A stretch of DNA of 64,000 nt, taken from assembly GCF_001022965.1 (NCBI RefSeq), contig NZ_LECZ01000027.1:806001-870000 (forward strand). Reading direction: 5' to 3'. The notes below the pieces were generated by a model. The model searched no databases, had not been told where the DNA came from, and worked only from the letters and a program-made list of their open reading frames with translations. Numbering within the stretch: position 1 is the stretch's first letter; the number at the start of each line of letters is the position of its first letter. A program made the position numbers and the translations under genes. The stretch comes from Enterobacter genomosp. O. GTDB lineage: Bacteria > Pseudomonadota > Gammaproteobacteria > Enterobacterales > Enterobacteriaceae. Shown here in pieces: positions 24,014 through 33,092 of the stretch.

Positions 24014-26392
24014 TTACTTGTTCAGTTCCGCCAGGCTCAGCCAGGTTTGCACCACGGTGTCCGGGTTCAGAGACAGGCTATCAATCCCCTCTTCCATCAG
24101 CCATGCGGCAAAGTCTTCATGGTCGGATGGACCCTGACCACAAATCCCGACGTATTTACCCTGCTTCTTCGCCGCGCGAATGGACATGGAGAGCAGCGCC
24201 TTCACCGCCTCGTTACGCTCGTCGAACAGCTCAGAAACCACGCCGGAGTCACGGTCCAGACCCAGCGTCAGCTGCGTCATGTCGTTCGAGCCGATAGAGA
24301 AGCCGTCGAAGTGCTCGAGGAACTGCTCGGCCAGCAGGGCGTTGGACGGAATTTCACACATCATGATGATCTTCAGCCCGTTCTCGCCGCGCTTCAGACC
24401 CTGGCGCGCCAGTTCGTCCACAACGGCTTTCGCCTGGTCCACGGTACGCACGAACGGGATCATGATTTCGACGTTGGTCAGCCCCATGTCGTTGCGCACG
24501 CGCTTCACTGCGTCACACTCCAGCGCGAAGCAGTCGCGGAAGCTGTCGGACACGTAGCGTCCGGCCCCGCGGAAGCCCAGCATCGGGTTCTCTTCTTCCG
24601 GCTCGTAGCGCTCGCCGCCTACCAGGTTGGCGTATTCGTTAGACTTAAAGTCCGACAGGCGCACGATCACGCGTTTCGGATAGAAGGCGGCGCCCAGCGT
24701 CGCGATCCCTTCGGTCAGACGGCCGACGTAGAACTCTCTTGGCGAGTCGTAGCCTTTCATCATCTCGCGGATTTCGTTCTGCAGCTTCGGATCCTGGTCG
24801 TCAAACTCCAGAAGCGCGCGCGGGTGAACGCCAATCATACGGTTGATGATGAATTCCAGACGCGCCAGGCCCACGCCTTCGTTCGGCAGGCAGGCGAAGT
24901 CAAACGCGCGGTCCGGGTTACCGACGTTCATCATGATCTTCAGCGGCAGGTCCGGCATGGTATCTACGCTGGAGCTTTTCACGCTGAAGTCCAGAATATC
25001 GGCGTAGACGTAGCCGGTATCGCCTTCGGCACAGGAGACGGTCACGTTCTGGCCGTCCTTCATGCGCTCGGTGGCGTCACCGCAGCCGACAACCGCAGGA
25101 ATACCCAGCTCGCGCGCGATGATGGCGGCGTGACAGGTACGGCCACCGCGGTTGGTGACGATAGCCGCGGCCTTCTTCATGATCGGTTCCCAGTCCGGGT
25201 CGGTCATGTCGGTTACCAGCACGTCGCCGGGCTCAATGCGGTTCATCTCGCTGATGTCGTGGATCACTTTGACCGGACCGGCACCGATGCGGTGACCGAT
25301 GGCGCGGCCTTCCGCCACGATTTTGCCCTGCGCGTGCAGCGTATAACGCTCCATAACCTGACCACGAGAGCGGACGGTTTCCGGACGCGCCTGCACGATA
25401 AACAGCTTGCCGGTGTTACCGTCTTTCGCCCATTCGATATCCATCGGACGGCCGTAGTGTTTTTCGATCTGCACCGCCTGCTTCGCCAGTTCTTCTACTT
25501 CGGCGTCGGTCAGGGAGAAGCGGTCGCGCTGCTCCTGCGGCACATCTTCAATTTTCACCTGCTTGCCATGCTCCTGGGTCGGGGCATAGATCATGCGGAT
25601 TTTTTTCGAGCCCATGGTGCGGCGCACCACCGCCGGGCGGTTAGCCGCAAGCGTAGGCTTGTGAACGTAGAATTCGTCAGGGTTAACCGCACCCTGGACC
25701 ACCATCTCACCCAGACCCCACGCGGAGGTGATAAACACCACCTGGTCGAAGCCGGATTCGGTATCGATGGAGAACATCACGCCGGATGAGCCTACGTCCG
25801 AGCGCACCATACGCTGAACGCCAGCGGAAAGCGCTACGCCGCGATGGTCATAACCCTGATGCACGCGATAGGAGATGGCGCGGTCGTTAAACAGGGACGC
25901 AAAGACGTGCTTCACCGCCACCAGTACGGCATCGTAACCCTGGACGTTCAGGAAGGTTTCCTGCTGTCCGGCAAACGAGGCGTCCGGCATATCTTCTGCG
26001 GTTGCAGAGGAGCGCACGGCAAAGGAGGCCTGCGCATCGTCAGCAGAGAGCTGGTTGTACGCGTCGTGAATGGCTTTTTCCAGTTCCGGCTGGAAAGGTG
26101 TGTCGATGATCCACTGGCGGATCTGCGCCCCGGCTTTCGCAAGCTCGGTGACATCATCAATATCCGTTTTATCCAGCAGGTCGTAAATGCGCTGGTTAAC
26201 ACCGCTCTGGTCTAAAAACAGGTTAAAGGCATCGGCGGTGGTGGCAAACCCGTTCGGTACGGAGACACCCATACCCGACAGATTTGTAATCATTTCACCC
26301 AGGGAGGCATTTTTGCCCCCAACTCTGTCTACATCATTCATGCCGAGTTGGTTATACCAAAGCACCAGCGGTGACGAGCCATTGTTGGACAT
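24014..26392 (-). CDS. ppsA: PpsA, phosphoenolpyruvate synthase
   Basis: 792 residues, as in E. coli. Converts pyruvate, ATP and water to PEP, AMP and phosphate in gluconeogenesis. N-terminal ATP-binding domain (VGGKNASLGEM, SFAGQQETFLN), the swivelling phospho-His domain (GGRTCHAAIIARELGIPAV, catalytic His near 421), and a C-terminal PEP-binding barrel ending GICGQGPSDHEDFAAWLMEE. Start MSNNGSSPLVLWYN at 26392; a frame to 26434 adds residues not in the family. Divergent from its regulator ppsR; Cra sites are expected upstream. Confidence 0.97.
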   Translation of the reverse strand: MSNNGSSPLVLWYNQLGMNDVDRVGGKNASLGEMITNLSGMGVSVPNGFATTADAFNLFLDQSGVNQRIYDLLDKTDIDDVTELAKAGAQIRQWIIDTPFQPELEKAIHDAYNQLSADDAQASFAVRSSATAEDMPDASFAGQQETFLNVQGYDAVLVAVKHVFASLFNDRAISYRVHQGYDHRGVALSAGVQRMVRSDVGSSGVMFSIDTESGFDQVVFITSAWGLGEMVVQGAVNPDEFYVHKPTLAANRPAVVRRTMGSKKIRMIYAPTQEHGKQVKIEDVPQEQRDRFSLTDAEVEELAKQAVQIEKHYGRPMDIEWAKDGNTGKLFIVQARPETVRSRGQVMERYTLHAQGKIVAEGRAIGHRIGAGPVKVIHDISEMNRIEPGDVLVTDMTDPDWEPIMKKAAAIVTNRGGRTCHAAIIARELGIPAVVGCGDATERMKDGQNVTVSCAEGDTGYVYADILDFSVKSSSVDTMPDLPLKIMMNVGNPDRAFDFACLPNEGVGLARLEFIINRMIGVHPRALLEFDDQDPKLQNEIREMMKGYDSPREFYVGRLTEGIATLGAAFYPKRVIVRLSDFKSNEYANLVGGERYEPEEENPMLGFRGAGRYVSDSFRDCFALECDAVKRVRNDMGLTNVEIMIPFVRTVDQAKAVVDELARQGLKRGENGLKIIMMCEIPSNALLAEQFLEHFDGFSIGSNDMTQLTLGLDRDSGVVSELFDERNEAVKALLSMSIRAAKKQGKYVGICGQGPSDHEDFAAWLMEEGIDSLSLNPDTVVQTWLSLAELNK

Positions 26393-26727
26393 CGAAACAA
26401 TCCTTTTGTGATATTTGATCGGAGTAAGAAACACCTGACTACGTATTTATACTGGCATAATTATTTCCGCTAAAAAAACGGTGAATCGTGTAAGCAATTT
26501 AAATTTTCAACTTTTCGGATACTTTCCCACCAGCCAATAACCCGATGATTCCTATATATTCAGCCAGAAACCACAAAAACAAAGTCGCTATTTGAAAAAT
26601 GAAATCCGCTTTTCAGGAAAATCAAAAACACCGTTTCATTTATAATTAGGACAAGTTCTTTGCTGTGTAATTAACTTTTTTAATTTATGCTTTCAGACAA
26701 TTAGGTCTGATATTCAGGGTGTGTAAA
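26393..26727. other. ppsA/ppsR divergent intergenic region
   Basis: 335 AT-rich bases holding both promoters. A Cra-like site is at 26480-26493, and a weaker TGAAACGGT-type core is found on the minus strand near 26629-26637. No small gene or RNA structure stands out. Confidence 0.6.
26480..26493. promoter_or_regulatory. Candidate Cra (FruR) site
   Basis: GGTGAATCGTGTAA fits the Cra consensus RSTGAAWCSNTHHW with one mismatch. E. coli ppsA is Cra-activated, which supports the call. Confidence 0.5.
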
Positions 26728-27561
26728 ATGGATAGTGCTGTCGATCGCCACGTTTTTTATATTTCTGATGGTACGGCGATCACCGCCGAGGTGCTGGGCC
26801 ACGCGGTGATGTCGCAATTTCCCGTTTCGATTAACAGCATCACGCTGCCGTTCGTGGAAAATGAGAGCCGCGCCAAAGCGGTGAAGGACCAGATTGACGC
26901 CATCTATCAGCAGACCGGCGTGCGTCCGCTGGTGTTCTACTCTATCGTCATCCCCGAGATTCGCTCCATCATTCTGCAAAGTGAAGGCTTCTGTCAGGAT
27001 ATCGTGCAGGCGCTGGTGGCGCCGCTGCAAAGCGAGCTTAAGCTCGACCCGACCCCTATCGCCCACCGTACCCACGGGCTTAATCCCGGCAACCTGACCA
27101 AGTACGACGCGCGTATCGCCGCCATTGACTACACCCTGGCGCACGACGACGGTATCTCTCTGCGTAATCTGGACCAGGCGCAGGTGATTTTGCTTGGCGT
27201 ATCGCGCTGCGGTAAAACCCCGACCAGCCTCTATCTGGCGATGCAGTTTGGCATTCGCGCCGCAAACTACCCGTTTATCGCTGACGACATGGATAACCTG
27301 GTGCTGCCCGCCGCCCTGAAGCCGCTACAGCACAAGCTGTTCGGCCTGACGATTAACCCGGAACGCCTCGCCGCCATCCGCGAAGAGCGCCGCGAAAACA
27401 GCCGCTACGCCTCCATGCGCCAGTGCCGAATGGAGGTCTCCGAAGTGGAAGCCCTGTACCGCAAAAACCAGATCCCGTGGCTGAACAGCACCAACTACTC
27501 CGTTGAAGAGATTGCCACCAAAATTCTCGACATCATGGGGCTGAACCGCCGCATGTACTAA
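26728..27561 (+). CDS. ppsR: PpsR, PEP synthase regulatory kinase/phosphorylase
   Basis: 277 residues. DUF299 bifunctional enzyme that inactivates PpsA by ADP-dependent Thr phosphorylation and reactivates it by phosphate-dependent removal. Features: YISDGTAITAEVLGHAV at the start, P-loop GVSRCGKTPTSLYLA near 153-167, and REERRENSRYAS. Start MDSAVDRHVF at 26728. Former name YdiA. Its stop codon lies within the TrpR operator of aroH. Confidence 0.95.
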   Translation: MDSAVDRHVFYISDGTAITAEVLGHAVMSQFPVSINSITLPFVENESRAKAVKDQIDAIYQQTGVRPLVFYSIVIPEIRSIILQSEGFCQDIVQALVAPLQSELKLDPTPIAHRTHGLNPGNLTKYDARIAAIDYTLAHDDGISLRNLDQAQVILLGVSRCGKTPTSLYLAMQFGIRAANYPFIADDMDNLVLPAALKPLQHKLFGLTINPERLAAIREERRENSRYASMRQCRMEVSEVEALYRKNQIPWLNSTNYSVEEIATKILDIMGLNRRMY

Positions 27562-27572
27562 TATGCTAGTAC
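27555..27572. promoter_or_regulatory. TrpR operator of aroH
   Basis: GTACTAATATGCTAGTAC: 6-bp perfect arms GTACTA/TAGTAC in the 18-bp frame of the trp operator consensus GTACTAGTTAACTAGTAC. It contains a -10-like TAATAT (27559-27564) and overlaps the ppsR stop codon (TAA 27559-27561). aroH is TrpR-repressed in E. coli. Confidence 0.8.
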
Positions 27573-27713
27573 ATTAACTCAGATTCAGGTATCATCATCG
27601 GCAACAACGGGGCGGTATCGCCCCGAACTTGAAATCAGCAGGGATTGGTTTAAGGTGATGCCCATCACTTCCCGGTAGTCTGCCGATGAAGCAAAAATTT
27701 TCTGAGACATTCC

Positions 27714-28760
27714 ATGAATAAAACCGATGAACTCCGCACTGCGCGCATTGACAGCCTGGTTACGCCGGCTGAACTGGCACAGCGGCACCCTGTTTCCGCC
27801 GCCGTCGCGGAACATGTGACGGCCTCCCGCCGACGCATTGAAAAAATCCTTAATGGTGAAGACAAACGTCTTCTGGTGGTGATTGGGCCATGCTCCATCC
27901 ACGATCTGGATGCCGCGATGGATTATGCAAAACGGCTCCAGGGGCTGCGGGATAAGTACCAGCATCGCCTTGAGATTGTGATGCGGACCTACTTTGAAAA
28001 ACCGCGGACCGTAGTGGGCTGGAAAGGGTTGATTTCCGATCCTGACCTGAACGGCAGCTATCGCGTGAATCACGGTATCGAGCTGGCGCGCAAACTGCTA
28101 CTTCAGGTCAACGAACTTGGCGTGCCGACGGCGACCGAGTTTCTCGATATGGTGACTGGACAGTTTATCGCCGATCTGATCAGCTGGGGCGCAATTGGCG
28201 CACGCACCACCGAAAGCCAAATCCACCGCGAAATGGCATCCGCCCTCTCCTGCCCGGTCGGCTTTAAAAACGGGACGGACGGCAACACCCGCATCGCGGT
28301 TGATGCGATCCGCGCTGCCCGCGCCAGCCATATGTTCCTGTCGCCGGACAAGAGCGGCCACATGACCATCTACCAGACCAGCGGTAACCCGTACGGGCAT
28401 ATCATTATGCGCGGCGGCAAGAAGCCTAACTATCATGCGCAAGATATTGCGGCAGCCTGTGAAACGCTGGCCGAATTCGACCTGCCGGAACATCTGGTGG
28501 TGGACTTCAGCCACGGTAACTGTCAGAAGCAGCATCGCCGCCAGCTGGACGTATGCGATGAGGTTTGCCAGCAGATCCGCAGCGGCTCAAGCGCCATCGC
28601 GGGCATTATGGCCGAAAGTTTCATCAAGGAAGGGACGCAGAAAATCGTTGCCGGACAGCAGATGGTCTACGGCCAGTCGATCACCGACCCGTGCCTGAGC
28701 TGGGAAGACAGCGAACTGCTGTTGGATAAGCTGGCAGCTGCGGTTGATTCTCGCTTCTGA
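27714..28760 (+). CDS. aroH: AroH, Trp-sensitive DAHP synthase
   Basis: 348 residues, class I DAHP synthase: phosphoenolpyruvate plus erythrose 4-phosphate to 3-deoxy-D-arabino-heptulosonate 7-phosphate, the first step of aromatic amino acid synthesis. Motifs: VIGPCSIHD (metal Cys), YFEKPRTVVGWKGLI, WGAIGARTTESQ, and DFSHGNCQKQ. Assigned to AroH rather than AroF or AroG by position after ppsR and by the TrpR operator. About 140-nt leader; a REP element follows. Confidence 0.94.
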   Translation: MNKTDELRTARIDSLVTPAELAQRHPVSAAVAEHVTASRRRIEKILNGEDKRLLVVIGPCSIHDLDAAMDYAKRLQGLRDKYQHRLEIVMRTYFEKPRTVVGWKGLISDPDLNGSYRVNHGIELARKLLLQVNELGVPTATEFLDMVTGQFIADLISWGAIGARTTESQIHREMASALSCPVGFKNGTDGNTRIAVDAIRAARASHMFLSPDKSGHMTIYQTSGNPYGHIIMRGGKKPNYHAQDIAAACETLAEFDLPEHLVVDFSHGNCQKQHRRQLDVCDEVCQQIRSGSSAIAGIMAESFIKEGTQKIVAGQQMVYGQSITDPCLSWEDSELLLDKLAAAVDSRF

Positions 28761-28767
28761 TGTTATT

Positions 28768-28797
28768 GTCGGGTGGCGCTGCGCTTACCCGACCTAC
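28768..28797. repeat. REP element
   Basis: GTCGGGTGGCGCTGCGCTTA, then CCCGACCTAC, 8 nt after the aroH stop. Confidence 0.82.
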
Positions 28798-28807
28798 GAT
28801 CCGTGCC

Positions 28808-28850
28808 CTTCTCCCTCTCCCTGTGGGAGAGGGTCGGGGTGAGGGCATCC
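28808..28850. repeat. Dispersed CCCTCTCCC/GGGAGAGGG repeat
   Basis: CCCTCTCCC (28813-28821), TGT, GGGAGAGGG (28825-28833), then TCGGGGTGAGGGCATC: the short mobile-looking hairpin repeat common in enterobacterial intergenic DNA. A partial inverted copy, CCCCTCACCC, appears near 28877-28886. Confidence 0.7.
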
Positions 28851-28926
28851 AACCGCACTTCCCCCCCAAATTTGATCCCCTCACCCTTTTTTCACAAAAA
28901 CGCTTGCCGTGAATTTGCAGTTTATT

Positions 28927-28945
28927 GATAATGATTATCATTGTT
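28927..28945. promoter_or_regulatory. Fur box of the hemP-hmu operon
   Basis: GATAATGATTATCATTGTT matches the 19-bp Fur consensus GATAATGATAATCATTATC closely. It lies 25 bp before the hemP start, so iron-replete cells should shut the operon. Confidence 0.9.
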
Positions 28946-28970
28946 ACATTGATTGTTATTTATAAACATT

Positions 28971-29153
28971 ATGTCACGTACGGATAACAGCGCGGCAACG
29001 CCAGCAAAAACACACACAGCGCCAGCCCCCACCGAGCGTCGGATTGACAGCAAAGCCCTGCTCGGCGATGAGGGGCGGGTCATTATTGAGCATGGCGGCC
29101 AGCGCTATCTTCTGCGCCAGACCCATGCCGGAAAACTGATCCTCACGAAATAA
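28971..29153 (+). CDS. hemP: HemP/HmuP heme-operon small protein
   Basis: 60 residues. C-terminal HemP core RVIIEHGGQRYLLRQTHAGK plus LILTK; the N-terminal third is Thr/Ala/Pro-rich and likely disordered. In several bacteria HemP/HmuP helps activate the heme receptor gene. E. coli keeps the same gene as ydiE after aroH. ATG 28971 chosen over an upstream TTG. A 73-nt gap precedes hmuR. Confidence 0.88.
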   Translation: MSRTDNSAATPAKTHTAPAPTERRIDSKALLGDEGRVIIEHGGQRYLLRQTHAGKLILTK

Positions 29154-29226
29154 ACCAAAAAAATACGCCAGCCACCCAGGTGACCCCCAGGCAGCCAGCG
29201 CTTTTCAATTCTTATGGAGAGTTGCT

Positions 29227-31209
29227 ATGCCACACCTGCCTTCCGCGTCTTTACGTCCGTCACTTCTGGCGCTGGCGATTGTCAGCGCCCTGCCGGGCAT
29301 CGCGTTTGCTGCCACAGACGATATTACCGTGACCGCCACGGGCAACGCCCGCAGCGCCTTTGAAGCCCCCATGATGGTGAACGTGATTGACGCCAGCGCG
29401 CCGGAGAAACAGACCGCCAGCTCGGCGGCCGACCTGCTGCGCAACGTCCCTGGTTTGACGCTGGACGGCACCGGGCGCACCAACGGCCAGGACGTGAACC
29501 TGCGCGGCTATGACCGTCGCGGCGTGCTGGTGCTGGTTGACGGCGTGCGCCAGGGAACCGATACCGGCCACCTGAACAGCACCTTCCTCGACCCGGCGCT
29601 GATTAAACGTATCGAAGTGGTGCGCGGCCCGTCGGCCCTGCTGTACGGCAGCGGCGCGCTGGGCGGCGTGATTTCGTATGACACCGTCGATGCAAAAGAC
29701 CTGCTGGATCCGGGTAAAAACAGCGGATACCGCATGTTTGGTACCGGCGCGACGGGCGATCGTAGCCTTGGCATGGGGGCCAGCGCCTATGGCCGCACCG
29801 ATACGCTGGACGGTCTGGTCTCCTGGTCCAGCCGGGATCGCGGTGATATCCGCCAGAGCGACGGTGCCTCCGCGCCTAACGACGAATCCATTAATAACAT
29901 GCTGGCGAAAGGCAGCTGGAAGATTGACCCGGCCCAGACCCTGAGCGGCTCCCTGCGCTACTACAACAACGACGCCCAGGAGCCGAAGAACCCGCAAACC
30001 TCCGGGGCGGACAGCAGTAACCCGATGACCGATCGCTCCACCATTCAGCGTGACGCGCAGCTGGGCTACAGCATCGCCCCGGCCGGAAACGACTGGCTGA
30101 ACGCCGACGCGAAGGTCTACTGGTCCGAAGCGCGCATTAACGCCCAGAACATCGACGGCAGCGGTGAGTTTCGCAAGCAGACGACCAAAGGCGGCAAGGT
30201 GGAAAACCGCACCCGCCTGTTCACCGACACCTTTGCAGCACACCTTCTGACCTACGGCGGGGAATACTACCGTCAGGAACAACGCCCCGGCGGCGCGACC
30301 ACCGGCTTCCCGGAGGCGAAGATCGACTTCAGCTCAGGCTGGCTGCAGGATGAAATTACCCTGCGCGACCTTCCCGTCACTCTTCTTGGCGGCACGCGCT
30401 ATGACAACTATCGCGGCAGCAGCAACGGCTACGACGATGTGGATGCCGATAAATGGTCATCCCGCGCCGGGTTAACCGTCAGCCCGACCGACTGGCTGAT
30501 GCTGTTTGGCTCTTACGCGCAGGCGTTCCGCGCGCCCACCATGGGCGAGATGTATAACGACGCCAAACACTTCTCCATCGGCAGCTTCTATACCAACTAC
30601 TGGGTGCCAAACCCGAACCTGCGCCCGGAAACCAACGAAACGCAGGAGTTTGGTTTTGGCCTGCGCTTTGACGATCTGATGCTTGCCAACGATGCGCTGG
30701 AGTTCAAAGCCAGCTATTTCGACACCAAAGCCAAAGACTACATCTCCACCACCGTCGATTTTGCGGCGGCGACCACCATGTCCTATAACGTCCCGAACGC
30801 CAAAATCTGGGGCTGGGACATGATGGCGAAATACTCGGCCGACCTCTTCAACCTCGACCTGGCCTATAACCGCACGCGCGGGAAAGACACCGATACGGGC
30901 GAGTATATCTCCAGCATCAACCCGGATACCGTCACCAGCAAGCTGGACGTTCCGGTGGCGCAAAGCGGTTTTTCCGTCGGCTGGATTGGCACCTTTGTCG
31001 ATCGCTCAACGCACATCAGCAGCAGCTACAGCAAACAGCCGGGCTATGCGGTTAACGACTTCTACGTCAGCTATAAGGGCCAGGAGAAGCTGAAAGGCGT
31101 GACCACCACGCTGGTGCTCGGCAACGCCTTTGACAAAGAGTACTGGTCCCCTCAGGGCATTCCGCAGGACGGCCGTAACGGCAAGATTTTCGTAAGCTAT
31201 CAGTGGTAA
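29227..31209 (+). CDS. hmuR: HmuR, TonB-dependent hemin receptor
   Basis: 660 residues. Signal peptide ending GIAFA, TonB box DDITVTATG, plug domain (LLRNVPGLTLDGTGRTNGQD, RIEVVRGPSALLYGSGALGG), then a 22-strand barrel ending in GKIFVSYQW with a terminal aromatic. Heme receptor signature FRAPTMGEMYNDAKHF and the NPNLRPETNETQEFG box place it in the HemR/HmuR/ShuA group. Binds heme at the surface and moves it to the periplasm using TonB energy. Confidence 0.94.
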   Translation: MPHLPSASLRPSLLALAIVSALPGIAFAATDDITVTATGNARSAFEAPMMVNVIDASAPEKQTASSAADLLRNVPGLTLDGTGRTNGQDVNLRGYDRRGVLVLVDGVRQGTDTGHLNSTFLDPALIKRIEVVRGPSALLYGSGALGGVISYDTVDAKDLLDPGKNSGYRMFGTGATGDRSLGMGASAYGRTDTLDGLVSWSSRDRGDIRQSDGASAPNDESINNMLAKGSWKIDPAQTLSGSLRYYNNDAQEPKNPQTSGADSSNPMTDRSTIQRDAQLGYSIAPAGNDWLNADAKVYWSEARINAQNIDGSGEFRKQTTKGGKVENRTRLFTDTFAAHLLTYGGEYYRQEQRPGGATTGFPEAKIDFSSGWLQDEITLRDLPVTLLGGTRYDNYRGSSNGYDDVDADKWSSRAGLTVSPTDWLMLFGSYAQAFRAPTMGEMYNDAKHFSIGSFYTNYWVPNPNLRPETNETQEFGFGLRFDDLMLANDALEFKASYFDTKAKDYISTTVDFAAATTMSYNVPNAKIWGWDMMAKYSADLFNLDLAYNRTRGKDTDTGEYISSINPDTVTSKLDVPVAQSGFSVGWIGTFVDRSTHISSSYSKQPGYAVNDFYVSYKGQEKLKGVTTTLVLGNAFDKEYWSPQGIPQDGRNGKIFVSYQW

Positions 31210-31245
31210 CTCCCGTCGGGGCAACTATTCAGAAGGATGAAAACA

Positions 31246-32274
31246 ATGAATCACTACACGCGCTGGCTTGAGCTAAAAGAAGACAACCCCGGTAAGTACG
31301 CGCGCGACATCGCCGGCTTAATGAACATCAGCGAAGCAGAGCTGGCCTTTGCCCGCGTGGGCCACGACGCCTGGCGACTGCGCGGTGAAATCCGCGAGAT
31401 CCTGGCCGCGCTGGAAGCGGTGGGCGAAACCAAATGTATCTGCCGCAACGAATACGCCGTGCACGAGCAGGTAGGAAGCTTCACCAACCAGCACCTGAAC
31501 GGCCACGCCGGGCTGGTGCTGAACCCGCGCGCGCTGGATCTGCGCCTGTTCCTCAACCAGTGGGCAAGCGCGTTTCATATCAGTGAAGCCACCGCCCGCG
31601 GCGAGCGGCAGAGCATTCAGTTCTTCGACCACCAGGGCGATGCCCTGCTGAAGGTCTACGCCACGGATAACACCGACGTTTCCGCCTGGGGCGACGTGCT
31701 GACCCGCTTTATCTTTGCCGATAATCCACCGCTGGCGCTGAAGGTGGCCGATGTCCCGGCTCACGCAGAGAACGCGCAAGCCGAAATTGTAGACGCAGAG
31801 TGGCGCGCCATGACCGACGTGCACCAGTTCTTCGGCCTGCTGAAGCGCCACAATCTCAGCCGCCAGCAGGCGTTTCGCCTGGTGGGTGACGATCTGGCCT
31901 GCCGGGTCGATAACGCCGCACTGGCGCAGCTGCTGGAAGCGGCCCGCCGGGACGGAAACGAAATCATGGTTTTCGTCGGCAACCGCGGCTGCGTGCAGAT
32001 CTTCACCGGCGCGGTGGAAAAGCTGGTGCCGATGAAAGGCTGGCTGAATATCTTTAACCCAACCTTTACCCTGCATCTGCTTGAAGGATCCATTGCGGAA
32101 ACGTGGGTTACGCGCAAGCCGACGGCTGACGGGCATGTCACCAGCCTGGAGCTGTTTGCCGCCGACGGGACGCAAATCGCCCAGCTGTACGGCCAGCGTA
32201 CCGAAGGCGAGCCGGAGCAGAGCCAGTGGCGCAGCCAGATTGACGCCTTAACGGCGAAAGGGCTGGCCGCATGA
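31246..32274 (+). CDS. hmuS: HmuS, cytoplasmic hemin-handling protein
   Basis: 342 residues. HemS/ChuS/HmuS family with two similar halves (about 1-165 and 180-342). Takes heme from the ABC importer and, in family members, degrades it to release iron. Contains RNEYAVHEQVGSF and FVGNRGCVQIFTG, matching repeats. Start MNHYTRWLELKEDNPGKYAR at 31246 with AAGGA at suitable distance; the ATG at 31237 sits on the ribosome site. Its end overlaps hmuT by 4 nt. Confidence 0.92.
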   Translation: MNHYTRWLELKEDNPGKYARDIAGLMNISEAELAFARVGHDAWRLRGEIREILAALEAVGETKCICRNEYAVHEQVGSFTNQHLNGHAGLVLNPRALDLRLFLNQWASAFHISEATARGERQSIQFFDHQGDALLKVYATDNTDVSAWGDVLTRFIFADNPPLALKVADVPAHAENAQAEIVDAEWRAMTDVHQFFGLLKRHNLSRQQAFRLVGDDLACRVDNAALAQLLEAARRDGNEIMVFVGNRGCVQIFTGAVEKLVPMKGWLNIFNPTFTLHLLEGSIAETWVTRKPTADGHVTSLELFAADGTQIAQLYGQRTEGEPEQSQWRSQIDALTAKGLAA

Positions 32275-33092
32275 AGCGTTGGCTTGCCCTGCTCAGCGCC
32301 CTGCCCCTGCTGGCGTTTGCAGCGCCGCAGGAGAAAATCGTTACGCTCGGCGGCGACGTCACCGAGATTGTCTACGCCCTCGGCGCGGCGTCTTCGCTGG
32401 TGGCGCGCGACAGCACCAGCCAGTGGCCGCCGGCGGCGAACGCGCTGCCGGACGTGGGCTATCTGCGCCAGCTCAATGCGGAAGGGATCTTATCCATGCG
32501 GCCCACGCTGGTGCTGGCCAGCGCCCAGGCGCAGCCGTCTCTGGCGCTTAAGCAGGTTGAGCAAAGCCACGTCAGGGTGATCGCCATTCCCGCCGGAAAC
32601 GACCTGAGCGTCATTGACGAAAAGGTGCGGATCGTCGCTGAAGCGACGCACCGCGAGGCCGAGGGGGAAGTTCTGCGCAACACGCTGCGTCAGGCGCTGT
32701 CGGCGCTTCCCGCGTCGCCGCTCAACAAGCGGGTGCTGTTTATTCTCAACCACGGCGGGATGACCGCCATGGCAGCCGGGCAACAGACCGGCGCGGATGC
32801 GGCCATCCGTGCGGCGGGCCTGCAGAACGCGATGCAGGGTTTCACCCGCTATCAGCCGCTGTCGCAGGAGGGCACGATCGCCAGCCAGCCCGATCTGGTG
32901 GTGATTTCGCAGGACGGGATCAACGCCCTGGGCGGTGAAGCGAATCTGTGGAAGCTGCCCGGCCTGGCGCAAACCCCGGCAGGACGGAACCGGCAGGTGC
33001 TGGCGATTGACGATATGGCGCTGCTGGGATTTAGCGTGCGAACGCCACAGGCCATCCAGCAGCTGCGCAGTAAAGCGGAGCAGCTGCCCTGA
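32271..33092 (+). CDS. hmuT: HmuT, periplasmic hemin-binding protein
   Basis: 273 residues. Signal peptide (WLALLSALPLLAFA) and a TroA/BtuF-type two-lobe fold: KIVTLGGDVTEIVYALGAAS, VGYLRQLNAEGILSMRPTLV, and the conserved ARDSTSQWPPAA loop carrying the heme Tyr/Arg region. Carries heme from HmuR to HmuUV. Stop TGA overlaps the hmuU ATG by one base. Confidence 0.92.
   Translation: MKRWLALLSALPLLAFAAPQEKIVTLGGDVTEIVYALGAASSLVARDSTSQWPPAANALPDVGYLRQLNAEGILSMRPTLVLASAQAQPSLALKQVEQSHVRVIAIPAGNDLSVIDEKVRIVAEATHREAEGEVLRNTLRQALSALPASPLNKRVLFILNHGGMTAMAAGQQTGADAAIRAAGLQNAMQGFTRYQPLSQEGTIASQPDLVVISQDGINALGGEANLWKLPGLAQTPAGRNRQVLAIDDMALLGFSVRTPQAIQQLRSKAEQLP

Noticed and set aside
24047..25789. 580-codon open frame opposite ppsA
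   Set aside because: Exact shadow of a highly conserved gene in GC-rich DNA; composition (His/Val/Arg-rich) is that of an antisense frame, with no ribosome site or domain.
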